A model generated the notes under the pieces. It saw only the letters and a list, made by a program, of their open reading frames with translations, was not told the origin of the DNA and did not search any database. From CANDOC01 sp965261725 (GTDB lineage Bacteria > Pseudomonadota > Gammaproteobacteria > Pseudomonadales > Endozoicomonadaceae), in NCBI GenBank assembly GCA_965261725.1, contig CBDHDU010000008.1, positions 62,001 through 126,000 on the forward strand: a DNA stretch of 64,000 nucleotides, in the 5' to 3' direction. How positions within the stretch are numbered: position 1 is the stretch's first letter; every line of letters begins with the position of its first letter. Both the position numbers and the translations under genes were made by a program. This document shows, in pieces, positions 18,947-27,462 of this stretch.

Positions 18947-19121
18947 CAGGGCGAAAGCACCGCGCTGACCATAGTTCCACACTAACCGGTTTTTAGAACA
19001 CAAAGTCATAATTGCGACTATCGTAATGCAGATATAGCGATAAAAATACAATAAATTGTGGAGCTATTATCCGTCAGTTCACATTTATTTGCACTAAAGT
19101 ACACCCCGTACTTTCGCCCTG
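18947..19121. mobile_element. 175-bp MITE, copy 1
   Basis: The element begins cagggcgaaagcac and ends with the inverted gtactttcgccctg. It is flanked by perfect 10-bp direct repeats ggggcaagcc (18937-18946 and 19122-19131). A second copy of the same length lies at 61116-61290 in the opposite orientation. It has no coding capacity. The rest of 18835-19281 shows only short palindromes (for example ggccttcggcc near 18899) and no gene. Confidence 0.92.
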
Positions 19122-19281
19122 GGGGCAAGCCCCTGAGATTTCTTTCGTTAAATTCTTTGAAGCTGTTTAGTGACTGCTTCTTAGTCCTGCCATCCGAAGC
19201 GTTTTTGTCTGCGCTCCGAATGGCTGTGCATTCTAAGAATTTTTCTTATGTTGTCAACAGGTTAACTAACTTTCGTGAATT

Positions 19282-19857
19282 TTATTGGGGTTTGTTGCGT
19301 TCGAACGGGTCAAGGTCAGGCCAAGCGGCTTTCAGGTAGATAACCATAGACCAGAGCGTCAGTGCCGAGGCAATATAAAGCAGCACGACACCAAACCAGC
19401 TTAACCACGTCCAGCCATCCAGAGGTGTGGGCGACATTAGCAGGATCAGAATCGCCAGCATTTGGGCAGCCGTCTTTAATTTACCTACATAGCTGACTGC
19501 AACACTGGTGCGCTTGCCCAGTTCAGCCATCCACTCGCGCAGGGCTGAAATGACAATTTCACGGCCAATAATAATCATCGCAGGAATGGTCAGCCAGGCT
19601 TCAGCAATTTCACCGACCAGTAATGTCAGTGCAGTCGCTACCATCAGTTTGTCTGCAACCGGGTCAAGGAAAGCGCCAAACGGCGTGTTCTGGTTCAGCT
19701 TGCGCGCAAGGTAACCATCAAACCAGTCGGTCGCCGCGGCCAACGCAAAGATGATGGCACAGGCTTTATATCGCCATTCAAATGGCAGAAAAGCAGTCGC
19801 GACCAGTACCGGAATCAGTACGATGCGCATCAGGGTCAGGATATTCGGTATATTCAT
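19282..19857 (-). CDS. pgsA: CDP-diacylglycerol--glycerol-3-phosphate 3-phosphatidyltransferase
   Basis: This inner-membrane enzyme makes phosphatidylglycerol phosphate, the committed step to phosphatidylglycerol and cardiolipin. From the ATG at 19857 (MNIPNILTLMRIVLIPVLV) it has 191 residues, the family length; an open upstream extension is not supported. The CDP-alcohol phosphotransferase signature D-G-x2-A-R-x8-G-x3-D-x3-D is seen as DWFDGYLARKLNQ, then FGAFLDPVADKLM. It lies downstream of uvrC, as in pseudomonads and enterics. Confidence 0.96.
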   Translation of the reverse strand: MNIPNILTLMRIVLIPVLVATAFLPFEWRYKACAIIFALAAATDWFDGYLARKLNQNTPFGAFLDPVADKLMVATALTLLVGEIAEAWLTIPAMIIIGREIVISALREWMAELGKRTSVAVSYVGKLKTAAQMLAILILLMSPTPLDGWTWLSWFGVVLLYIASALTLWSMVIYLKAAWPDLDPFERNKPQ

Positions 19858-19934
19858 TTTCGTTGTTGAAGTTGCCTTGTCATACCCGGGATGAACTCCG
19901 GGCAATTATCTCTCATATAAAACTGAGCCGCATA

Positions 19935-21806
19935 TTAGCCTTGCCCACCAGAATGTAAACCCTCATAGATCTGCTGGGCCAGTTTGCGGCTGATACCTTC
20001 GACCCGACTGATCTCTTCGACACTGGCTTCTGCCACGCCTTTGGCACTGCCAAAGAAGCGAATCAGAGTGGTACGGCGCTTGGGGCCAACACCGGGAATA
20101 TCTTCCAGTTTTGAACGTCGTCGGGCTTTATCCCGTCGCTGCCGGTGACCTGTAATGGCAAAGCGATGCGCCTCATCGCGGATATGCTGGATCAAATGCA
20201 ATGCGCCCGGTTGTCCGGACGCATCAATTTCTTCACCCGTCGTCAGCAAAAGAGATTCCAGCCCCGCTTTGCGGGTCGGCCCTTTTGCGACGCCCACCAG
20301 TAACGGTGGGGATGGCAATTGTAATTGCTCCATCGCCTCCACAGCCGCGGTTAACTGACCTTTACCACCATCAATCAGAATCAGATCGGGTAATTCTCCG
20401 GCATGGGCTTTGGCTTCAGCCCCCACATGTTTTTCATAACGTTTAGTCAGTGCCTGCGTCATGGCCGCATAATCATCACCAGGCGTTATGCCTTCGATAT
20501 TGTACCGCCGGTAATGCTGGCTTGCCGGGCCACTGCGCCCAAAGACAACACAGGATGCCACGGTCTTCTCGCCCATGGTATGACTGATATCAAAACACTC
20601 CATCCGCTTCACAGGTTCGCTTCTGCCGATCAACTGTTCCAGCGACTGGAATCGCCTCAATAGTGTCTGACTATGTGCCAGATGGGCATTAAGTGCATTT
20701 CGGGCATTACGTTCCGCCATATCCTGCCATTTACGGCGTTCACCACGGGTCAGGTGTTTGAATACTACCCGTCGTGAGGCCAGCTGAAAAATCGCATCAG
20801 CCAGTACCTGGGTATCACCCATTTTAAATGGCAGTAATATTTCATCCGACCAGTCCCGTTTACTGGCGTTGCGAATATAAAACGGAGCCAGAAAGTCGGT
20901 CAGATATTGCTCAGCATTTTCGTCGGTACGGATATCATGAATAAAGTGCTTGCTGTCCAGCACCCGCCCATCGCGAACAATCATCACCAAATGGCAGCAG
21001 GCACCGTCTTCAATTACCTGGGCAATCACATCACAGTTGCCCTGCCCGCTCCAGACTGACTGGGTCTTCTGTACTTCGCGCAGCTGATCAATCTGATCGC
21101 GCAGTTGTGCAGCCTGTTCGAATTCCAACTTTGCTGATGCAGCTTCCATCTCATTCAGCAACTGATAAATCAGCTCCTGACTTTTGCCCTCAAGAAACAG
21201 CCGGGAATGCATAACATCCGCCGTATATTCTTCATCGCTGACCAGATCAACACAAGGTGCTTTACAGCGTTTTATCTGATATTGCAGACAGGGGCGGGAG
21301 CGGTTTTTGTAATAACTGTCTTCACACTGTCGTACTTTGAAAATTTTCTGCAGAATATGCAGGGTTTCCTTCACCGCCCCGCTACTGGGATAAGGCCCGA
21401 AATAATCGCCGGATTTGCGTTTAGCACCCCGATGAATATCCAGTCGGGGTTTATGATACGGATCTTTTTTATCACCGGAAAGGTAAATAAAAGGATAGGA
21501 CTTATCGTCCCGCAGTAAAACATTATAAGGAGGTCGAAATTCCTTGATCAGGTTCTGTTCAAGCAACAATGCTTCGACTTCTGTTTCTGCCAGCAGCAGC
21601 TCAATCTGACGAATACGGGAAACCAACGCTTCTGTCTTAACGCCAACACCGCTGCGAAAATAGCTGCTCAGGCGACTCTTAAGATTCTTAGCCTTGCCGA
21701 CATACAACGGCTCGCCCTGACAATCCATCATTTTGTACACACCGGGCGATGTCGGTGTTGTACTTAAAAACTGACGATAATCAAATTCAGTGGACGAAGC
21801 GGGCAT
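19935..21806 (-). CDS. uvrC: excinuclease ABC subunit C
   Basis: UvrC makes the dual incisions of nucleotide-excision repair. The 623-residue protein has the N-terminal GIY-YIG nuclease (SPGVYKMMDCQGEPLYVGKA), a Cys-containing linker (CLQYQIKRCKAPC), a UVR motif near residue 210-240 (EMEAASAKLEFEQAAQLRDQ), the RNase H-like nuclease (MECFDISHTMGEKTVASCVV and LILIDGGKGQL) and the C-terminal helix-hairpin-helix pair (LEDIPGVGPKRR). It follows uvrY and precedes pgsA. It is intact. Confidence 0.97.
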   Translation of the reverse strand: MPASSTEFDYRQFLSTTPTSPGVYKMMDCQGEPLYVGKAKNLKSRLSSYFRSGVGVKTEALVSRIRQIELLLAETEVEALLLEQNLIKEFRPPYNVLLRDDKSYPFIYLSGDKKDPYHKPRLDIHRGAKRKSGDYFGPYPSSGAVKETLHILQKIFKVRQCEDSYYKNRSRPCLQYQIKRCKAPCVDLVSDEEYTADVMHSRLFLEGKSQELIYQLLNEMEAASAKLEFEQAAQLRDQIDQLREVQKTQSVWSGQGNCDVIAQVIEDGACCHLVMIVRDGRVLDSKHFIHDIRTDENAEQYLTDFLAPFYIRNASKRDWSDEILLPFKMGDTQVLADAIFQLASRRVVFKHLTRGERRKWQDMAERNARNALNAHLAHSQTLLRRFQSLEQLIGRSEPVKRMECFDISHTMGEKTVASCVVFGRSGPASQHYRRYNIEGITPGDDYAAMTQALTKRYEKHVGAEAKAHAGELPDLILIDGGKGQLTAAVEAMEQLQLPSPPLLVGVAKGPTRKAGLESLLLTTGEEIDASGQPGALHLIQHIRDEAHRFAITGHRQRRDKARRRSKLEDIPGVGPKRRTTLIRFFGSAKGVAEASVEEISRVEGISRKLAQQIYEGLHSGGQG

Positions 21807-21888
21807 ATCAGGCAGCCATAACTGAGAACCATGGCGATGACTATAAGGTCACTAGCCATATATTAGAAAAGCACGAATATTACCTGGA

Positions 21889-22542
21889 TTATTTTATTAC
21901 GACTTTGGCGTTATCTACCAGCCTGTAACGGATAGCCAGATGGGTTAACTCCACATCACTGGTGATCGCCAGCTTCTCAAAAATCCGGTAGCGATAGCTG
22001 TTTACGGTTTTCGGGCTGAGATAAAGCTTGTCAGAAATCGTCTGTACCTTCTCGCACTGAACAATCATCAGGGTGATTTGCATTTCCCGCTGGGAAAGTA
22101 CTTCAAACGGCGATGCGGGCTCCCGGTCCAGCGCCTGAATAGCCAGCTGCTGGGCAATTTCCGGTTTAATATAACGTTTACCAGCATGTACCAACCGGAT
22201 CGCTTTCGCCATTTCATCAAAATCCCCGCCCTTGGTCAGGTAACCACTGGCACCCGCCTCAAGCAGTTTGGTAGGAAACGGGGCTTGAATCAGTGCAGTT
22301 AAAGCAATCACTTTAATTTCCGGACTGATACGCACAATACGACGAGTGGCTTCTAGCCCACCAATACCCGGCATCCGGATATCCATCAGCACGATGTTAG
22401 GTTCCAGTACGCGGGCAGCGGTAACAGCATCCTCACCATTCGCTACCTGACCGATAACCGTAATCCCTTCGAAATCTTCCAGCATCCTTGCAATACCGGT
22501 ACGAACAATCTCGTGATCTTCAGCTATCAATACTCGAATCAA
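21889..22542 (-). CDS. uvrY: two-component response regulator UvrY/GacA
   Basis: This LuxR/FixJ-type regulator of the BarA/UvrY (GacS/GacA) system controls Csr/Rsm small RNAs and through them carbon flow, motility and secretion. I place the start at a TTG (22540-22542), giving MIRVLIAEDHEIVRTGIARM, because a strong Shine-Dalgarno (GGGAGG) lies seven bases upstream; the ATG at 22566 would overlap it. The receiver domain has the phospho-acceptor Asp in NIVLMDIRMPG and Lys in GYLTKGG; the C-terminal HTH has LSPKTVNSYRYRIFEKL. The product is 217 residues. Confidence 0.95.
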   Translation of the reverse strand: MIRVLIAEDHEIVRTGIARMLEDFEGITVIGQVANGEDAVTAARVLEPNIVLMDIRMPGIGGLEATRRIVRISPEIKVIALTALIQAPFPTKLLEAGASGYLTKGGDFDEMAKAIRLVHAGKRYIKPEIAQQLAIQALDREPASPFEVLSQREMQITLMIVQCEKVQTISDKLYLSPKTVNSYRYRIFEKLAITSDVELTHLAIRYRLVDNAKVVIK

Positions 22543-22683
22543 AGGCAACCCTCCCCCGGGGTTCATGAACAGTTATTATTATTTGAAATGAGCACTTTCT
22601 CATTTTCATTTATACCGATCTGCGCTTATAAAAAACGACAGATCAGGTTCATGCCTGTGTCAGCTTGCCTGAAATTGAGTATA

Positions 22684-22717
22684 AAAAAAAGCCCGCACAA
22701 ATTAGCGGGCTTTTTTT
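22684..22717. terminator. bidirectional Rho-independent terminator after etfA
   Basis: A stem gcccgc / gcgggc with an eight-base AT loop is flanked by runs of A on one side and T on the other, so it can terminate on both strands. On the minus strand it closes the etfBA transcript. Confidence 0.85.
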
Positions 22718-22744
22718 CACTCTCTAAAAGCCACGTTGTTTTGA

Positions 22745-23674
22745 CTACAGCTTATCAGACAGTTCCGGTACAGCTTCAAAGAGATCAGCAACGAGCCCAT
22801 AGTCAGCCACCTGAAAGATCGGTGCATCCTCATCTTTATTAATCGCAACAATGACCTTGGAATCTTTCATACCTGCCAGATGCTGAATCGCACCGGAAAT
22901 ACCCGCCGCAATATACAGTGAAGGTGCCACAACCTTACCGGTCTGACCTACCTGCATATCGTTAGGTACAAAACCGGCATCAACAGCCGCACGGGATGCA
23001 CCTACAGCCGCACCCAGTTTGTCAGCCAGTTTATAAAGAATTTCGAAGTTCTCACCGTTACCCATACCACGACCACCGGAGACAATAATGTCTGCAGCAG
23101 CCAGTTCAGGACGGTCAGATTTCGCCAGTTCCTCACCTACAAAGCTGGAAACTTCAGCATCATGGGCACTTGACAGCGGCTCAACGGAAGCACTGCCTCC
23201 GGTTGTCGCTGCCGCATCAAAACCGGTGCTGCGCACAGTAATGACTTTTACAGCGGCGGAAGACTGTACAGTAGCAATGGCATTACCGGCATAGAAAGAG
23301 CGTACGAAGGTATCTTCGCTTTCAACCTTGATAATATCAGAGATCTGGTCAACATCCAGCAGTGCAGCAACCCGCGGCATAAAGTTTTTACCGGTAGTTG
23401 TAGCCGCTGCCAGAATATGGCTGTAGCCCTTACCCAGCTCTGCCACCAGCAGGCTGATATTTTCTGCCAGCTGATGCTCATATGATGCGCTGTCAGCAAT
23501 CAATACTTTACTGACACCAGCAACCGCAGCAGCCGATTCAGCCACGCCACCGCAATCCAGACCGGCAACCAGCACATGCACATCGCTGCCAATGGCCTGA
23601 GCGGCGGTCACAGTATTTAATGTGGCCGGGTTCAGGCTTTTATTATTGTGTTCAGCTACGACAAGAATGCTCAT
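22745..23674 (-). CDS. etfA: electron transfer flavoprotein alpha subunit
   Basis: ETF is a soluble heterodimer that takes electrons from acyl-CoA and other dehydrogenases. The 309-residue alpha subunit has MSILVVAEHNNKSLNPATLN at the N-terminus and the FAD-binding signature GGRGMGNGENFEILYKLADK, AVDAGFVPNDMQVGQTGK and LYIAAGISGAIQH near the C-terminus. Its ATG shares one base with the etfB stop (TAATG). It is intact. Confidence 0.97.
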   Translation of the reverse strand: MSILVVAEHNNKSLNPATLNTVTAAQAIGSDVHVLVAGLDCGGVAESAAAVAGVSKVLIADSASYEHQLAENISLLVAELGKGYSHILAAATTTGKNFMPRVAALLDVDQISDIIKVESEDTFVRSFYAGNAIATVQSSAAVKVITVRSTGFDAAATTGGSASVEPLSSAHDAEVSSFVGEELAKSDRPELAAADIIVSGGRGMGNGENFEILYKLADKLGAAVGASRAAVDAGFVPNDMQVGQTGKVVAPSLYIAAGISGAIQHLAGMKDSKVIVAINKDEDAPIFQVADYGLVADLFEAVPELSDKL

Positions 23675-24423
23675 TAGATCACCTTTGCCTCGTTTTTCAG
23701 TTTTTCAACCAGCTCTTCTACACTGCCGACTTTGATGCCGCCCTGACGTTCTGCCGGTGGCTCAACTTTCAGCGTGTTCAGGGTTGAGCTGACTTCAACA
23801 CCCAGCTCTGCCGGCGTCTTTACAGCCAGTGGCTTGCGCTTGGCTTTCATGATATTCGGCAGCGAGGCATAACGGGGTTCGTTCAGACGCAAGTCAGTAG
23901 TGACGACCGCAGGCAATTGAAGGCTGATGGTTTGCAGACCACCATCAATTTCACGGGTAACCCGTGCCAGGCCGTCTTCAATATTCACTTCAGAGGCGAA
24001 GGTACCCTGTGGGTAGCCTGCCAATGCCGCCAGCATCTGGCCGGTCTGGTTATTATCACTGTCGATCGCCTGCTTACCCAGCAGGATCAGGTCAGGCTTT
24101 TCTTCGTCAGCAATTGCCTTGAGGAGTTTGGCTACGCTCAGTGAGCCTGGGGTGGCTTCGGTTTCAATCTGAATACCGCGGTCTGCCCCCAGTGCCAGTG
24201 CGGTACGGATTTGCTCCTGACAGGTTTTCGGGCCGATGGATACCGCCACGATTTCAGAAGCAACACCCTTTTCTTTTAGTCGAACCGCTTCTTCAACAGC
24301 GATTTCGCAAAAGGGGTTAATGGCCATTTTTACATTAGTAAGATCGACATCAGAATTGTCGGCCTTGACGCGAGCCTTGACGTTGTAGTCGATGACGCGT
24401 TTAACAGCTACAAGAATCTTCAT
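23674..24423 (-). CDS. etfB: electron transfer flavoprotein beta subunit
   Basis: From the ATG at 24423 the protein is 249 residues, MKILVAVKRVIDYNVKARVK, the family start; an eight-codon upstream extension lacks support, and a purine-rich Shine-Dalgarno (gagaagag) precedes this ATG. NPFCEIAVEEAVRLKEKG and the ETF beta signature VTREIDGGLQTISLQLPAVV with RYASLPNIMKAKRKPL are present. It is the first gene of etfBA and lies divergently from ETF-QO, with insertion sequences between. 24448-24714 holds no gene I recognise. Confidence 0.97.
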   Translation of the reverse strand: MKILVAVKRVIDYNVKARVKADNSDVDLTNVKMAINPFCEIAVEEAVRLKEKGVASEIVAVSIGPKTCQEQIRTALALGADRGIQIETEATPGSLSVAKLLKAIADEEKPDLILLGKQAIDSDNNQTGQMLAALAGYPQGTFASEVNIEDGLARVTREIDGGLQTISLQLPAVVTTDLRLNEPRYASLPNIMKAKRKPLAVKTPAELGVEVSSTLNTLKVEPPAERQGGIKVGSVEELVEKLKNEAKVI

Positions 24424-24737
24424 GCTCTTCTCGTATTGTCCGTTCATTTATCAGCCCGGATACAACCCGATTTTTCAGGGAGCACAAGCAACAAAGCCTG
24501 ATGCGCTATCTGCAGCCTATGCAATAGCTACAGATTCCCGCCATTTTATTGGGGCAATACCGGACCTGTTATACGCAGCGTGCGAGACAAGCAGGCGAGC
24601 CGCAGTCGCCTCGTATGTTGAACCCTGCAAGCCTTCAGGTCAAGAAATTCAAACCAAGTCTATCCGAACATTCCGCAACACAAAGACTAATATCGTCGTT
24701 TTTATTAGAATTTACCCTGCAAGGGTGTGCTGCCTGA

Positions 24738-26231
24738 TCAATGTACCGGGAAGAGGTTGTGTGCGACGGGAAAACCATAGCGATTCATTTTTGACCAGAA
24801 TGCATCCCATTGCCCGGACGAACAAACTAATGCTCTCAACGTCAACAACATTGATGCACCTTGCTCTTTCCAGCGCATGCCAGAGCGGCACATACGTTGC
24901 TTTACCAAACTCTTGCAAGCCGCTTCCGTAACACCTGAACCAATGGGTAAGTTCCTCTTTCTGGCTTCAGGATAAATCATTTGGTGCCAGTGATTTTTAA
25001 AGTAGGTTCTCGCTTTCATCAACTTTTCCATAGAGGCGGTACGGTTGTTGCCCGGTGTTGCCCGTTCAAGCTCTCGCCGCAGGCTTTGTGCTGCGCCTTC
25101 ATCGTGTTTCAGGTCGTGTAGCTTCTGCTTGAACCATGCATGCCTTTCCTGTGTGGCTTTCTTTCCCGGATAAAGTGCCTCAGCAGCGTCAGCAACATAT
25201 TCAGACACGTGATAAAAGTCCAGCACGTGGATAGATGTAAAGGATTCTAAAAATGTCCAGTTATCCGCCGCTCCGTCAGCAACCCCCACATAAACCGCCT
25301 CAGGGAATCTATCCTTAACCTTCTGGATTTCTCCAGTAAAACGGTTAATGAAGGCTGTGTTGCCGGCAATAGTTGGCGTACTAACGCACCAATCACAGGT
25401 TGTCCGATGGGACTTATGATTAGCAGAAGTTACAAAAATTATGTAATGCCCACGAGTCATAGGCTTATCCAGAAATGCAGGAAATATAGGGGTTGTAGCC
25501 CTTCAACTATCGCCGACAACACAGCCGTTAATGAAGGTTTGCTTGCCGTATTCCGGTGCCTCTGCACAGTAGATTGTATGAAGACGCTCGCCTTCATCAT
25601 CATAGAGGCTGATAGTGCCGCACATAGCGATCCGATAGCCTTCGTAGTACAACAGATTTGCTCCATCAAGCCCTATGGCTACTGTTGTCACGGGCTTTGG
25701 TAACTCTGGAATATCGTATACCCACCTTTCTTCTTTGGCCTGTGCAATACTTGCCACCACATCGGCTAAATCACGAAGTGTTGAACGACTGCTATTACGA
25801 CCATGATTTTGTCGCAGATCGTCTTCTACCTGAGGGGCTGCCATCTGGGCATACTTCCAGCTCACCATGCGAGCAAAAGCCGGAGTCGAATTGACAATAA
25901 TCCGGGCATTCTGATCCAGAGGGCAAAAGGTTTCTCCCCCCTGACTGCTCTGGTAAATGTAACGCGGAACTTTGACGGCTCCCCATGACGTTTCGTAGAC
26001 CTTGGGTTCTTTTTTATTCTTGCTGGTCATATGAATACCACCTACCTTTATGGGCGAACCGTCGGTGTCCATGTGTTCCAGTTGTTTTTCTACTCCAAGC
26101 GTTCCAGCTTGATTGAGGCTACCCTGAAGGCTGGTCTCGAAATCGAGCATTGAGTTGCCGTGCTGAATAGTGATGAGTATCTGCGTTTCTTGATTTTCAG
26201 ATGATAGAATTTGAGCAGTCATACGAGGCAA
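24738..26231 (-). pseudogene. ISKra4-family transposase interrupted by a MITE
   Basis: The N-terminal part (from 26231) has EQLEHMDTDGSPIKVGG, YETSWGAVKVPRYIYQSS and the DDE-type VAIGLDGANLLY; the C-terminal part has YVGVADGAADNWTFLE, VLDFYHVSEYVADAAEAL and NLPIGSGVTEAACKSLVKQR, typical of ISKra4 transposases. Between them the 174-bp MITE plus its 9-bp duplication brings an in-frame stop. Removing it joins GKQTFIN to RFTGEIQKVKDRFP in frame, so the gene was intact before the MITE arrived. Confidence 0.9.
25353..25526. mobile_element. 174-bp MITE with 23-bp inverted repeats
   Basis: The ends ggctgtgttgccggcaatag and, inverted, ggctgtgttgtcggcgatag differ at two bases and extend to about 23 bp. 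Perfect 9-bp direct repeats gttaatgaa (25344-25352 and 25527-25535) flank it. It has no transposase. A 9-bp duplication equal to that of the host ISKra4-type element suggests mobilisation by a related transposase. Confidence 0.9.
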
Positions 26232-26349
26232 AGGCCGTGCTTACGTCTATTATGATTTGATGAAAGTAGCTCACGGTAGTCGTTTTTCCTACATCAATTC
26301 CCGCTCACACCCCCCTGCAAGATGTTTTCTTTTTGGTACTTTTTCTTAG

Positions 26350-27240
26350 AAGCCGTCTGAAAAGTCCTCCTTCAAGCCAAACGCCGCAGCATCAGGTGAA
26401 TCATGGACAGTTGAATCATAGCCTCAGCGGTTTCAGGCAACACCTCGTAATCTTTGCTGAGTCTTCGGTTATGATTTAGCCAGGAAAATGTCCGTTCGAC
26501 TACCCAGCGTCGTGGTAACAGCTGGAAGCCTTTTTGTTTATCACTGCGTAGAACAACTTGCAATATGAATTGGAATTTCGAACTGACCCAGTCCACTAAC
26601 TTGCCCCGATAGCCGCCATCAACCCAGATCAGGCGTAACTTTTTACAACGACCATTCAAGCGTGTTAATAGCAGTTTGGCTCCATCCCGATCCTGAATCT
26701 CAGCGGAAGTGACAACGATTGCTAGCAGTAACCCCATGGTGTCAACGAGGATATGACGCTTGCGCCCCTTGATCTTTTTGCCTGCATCGTAGCCGCGATC
26801 AGACCCACCGATCGCCGTGGTTTTAACGCTCTGGCTATCGAGACTAGCTGCCGTTGCATGCTTATGACGCCCTGCTTTCTGACGCACTTTGGCATGAAGC
26901 GTGTCATGAATCCTTTGCCAAGTTTGGTCTCGTCGCCAAACCCTGAAGTAGTGATACACTGTTTTATAGTTCGGAAAATCAGTAGGAAGGGCAGCCCATT
27001 GACAGCCTGTTTTCAAAACATAAAAAATGCCATTGATAAGCTGCCGACGGCTGATTGTTACAGGTCGTCCTCCGGGTTTGGCAGGTGGGAGCAGAGGTTT
27101 TAACTTTTTCCACGCTCCCTGACTCAAATCTGAGGGATACCTTTTCTTCTTTTTTTGACGACGCTTACCCATTACACCCCTGAAAAATGCCTGTTTTTTT
27201 CAGTATATATGGGCGGCTATGCTACTTTTCAGACGGCTTC
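26350..27240. mobile_element. IS5-family element
   Basis: The 891-bp element has inverted ends gaagccgtctgaaaagt and its complement, flanked by the trinucleotide tta on both sides (26347-26349 and 27241-27243). Short T-A-rich duplications fit the IS5 family. It sits between the ISKra4-type element and ETF-QO. Confidence 0.93.
26372..27172 (-). CDS. IS5-family transposase
   Basis: This intact 266-residue DDE transposase has the DUF4096-type N-terminus (YPSDLSQGAWKKLKPLLPP), LINGIFYVLKTGCQWAALP, the first Asp in ASLDSQSVKTT, YDAGKKIKGRKRHILVDTMG, the second Asp in LIWVDGGYRGKL, and WVVERTFSWLNHNRRLSKDYE with the catalytic Glu. Gene and ends are complete. Confidence 0.95.
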   Translation of the reverse strand: MGKRRQKKKKRYPSDLSQGAWKKLKPLLPPAKPGGRPVTISRRQLINGIFYVLKTGCQWAALPTDFPNYKTVYHYFRVWRRDQTWQRIHDTLHAKVRQKAGRHKHATAASLDSQSVKTTAIGGSDRGYDAGKKIKGRKRHILVDTMGLLLAIVVTSAEIQDRDGAKLLLTRLNGRCKKLRLIWVDGGYRGKLVDWVSSKFQFILQVVLRSDKQKGFQLLPRRWVVERTFSWLNHNRRLSKDYEVLPETAEAMIQLSMIHLMLRRLA

Positions 27241-27462
27241 TTAGACAAGACACACCCACAGCCATTTTTCGTCCGGGTAATAAGCTGGTTATTTGTAGGG
27301 GAATTTGTATAATGCCCACAAAAAATCAAACAAATGTTTGACCCCTACAGGCTCTGAAAACAAGAACAATATTTTGAAATCACTGGTGATTAGCCAGACT
27401 TTCAGAGCACCGAGGTCAGTCTCGGAAGTCATCAAGGCTTTCGCTTGAGCAGGAGAACCCAC

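Larger units (their letters stand above)
24724..26312. mobile_element. ISKra4-type element with an inserted MITE
   Basis: The ends are inverted (ggtgtgctgcc and, from the other side, ggtgtgagcggg) and flanked by perfect 9-bp direct repeats ccctgcaag (24715-24723 and 26313-26321). The transposase on the minus strand is interrupted by the MITE at 25353-25526. The family is assigned from protein similarity as I remember it. Confidence 0.85.

Noticed and set aside
24392..24931. Plus-strand frame between etfB and the ISKra4-type element
   Set aside because: It crosses the etfB start, the target duplication and the transposase end, so it cannot be a gene that predates the insertion.
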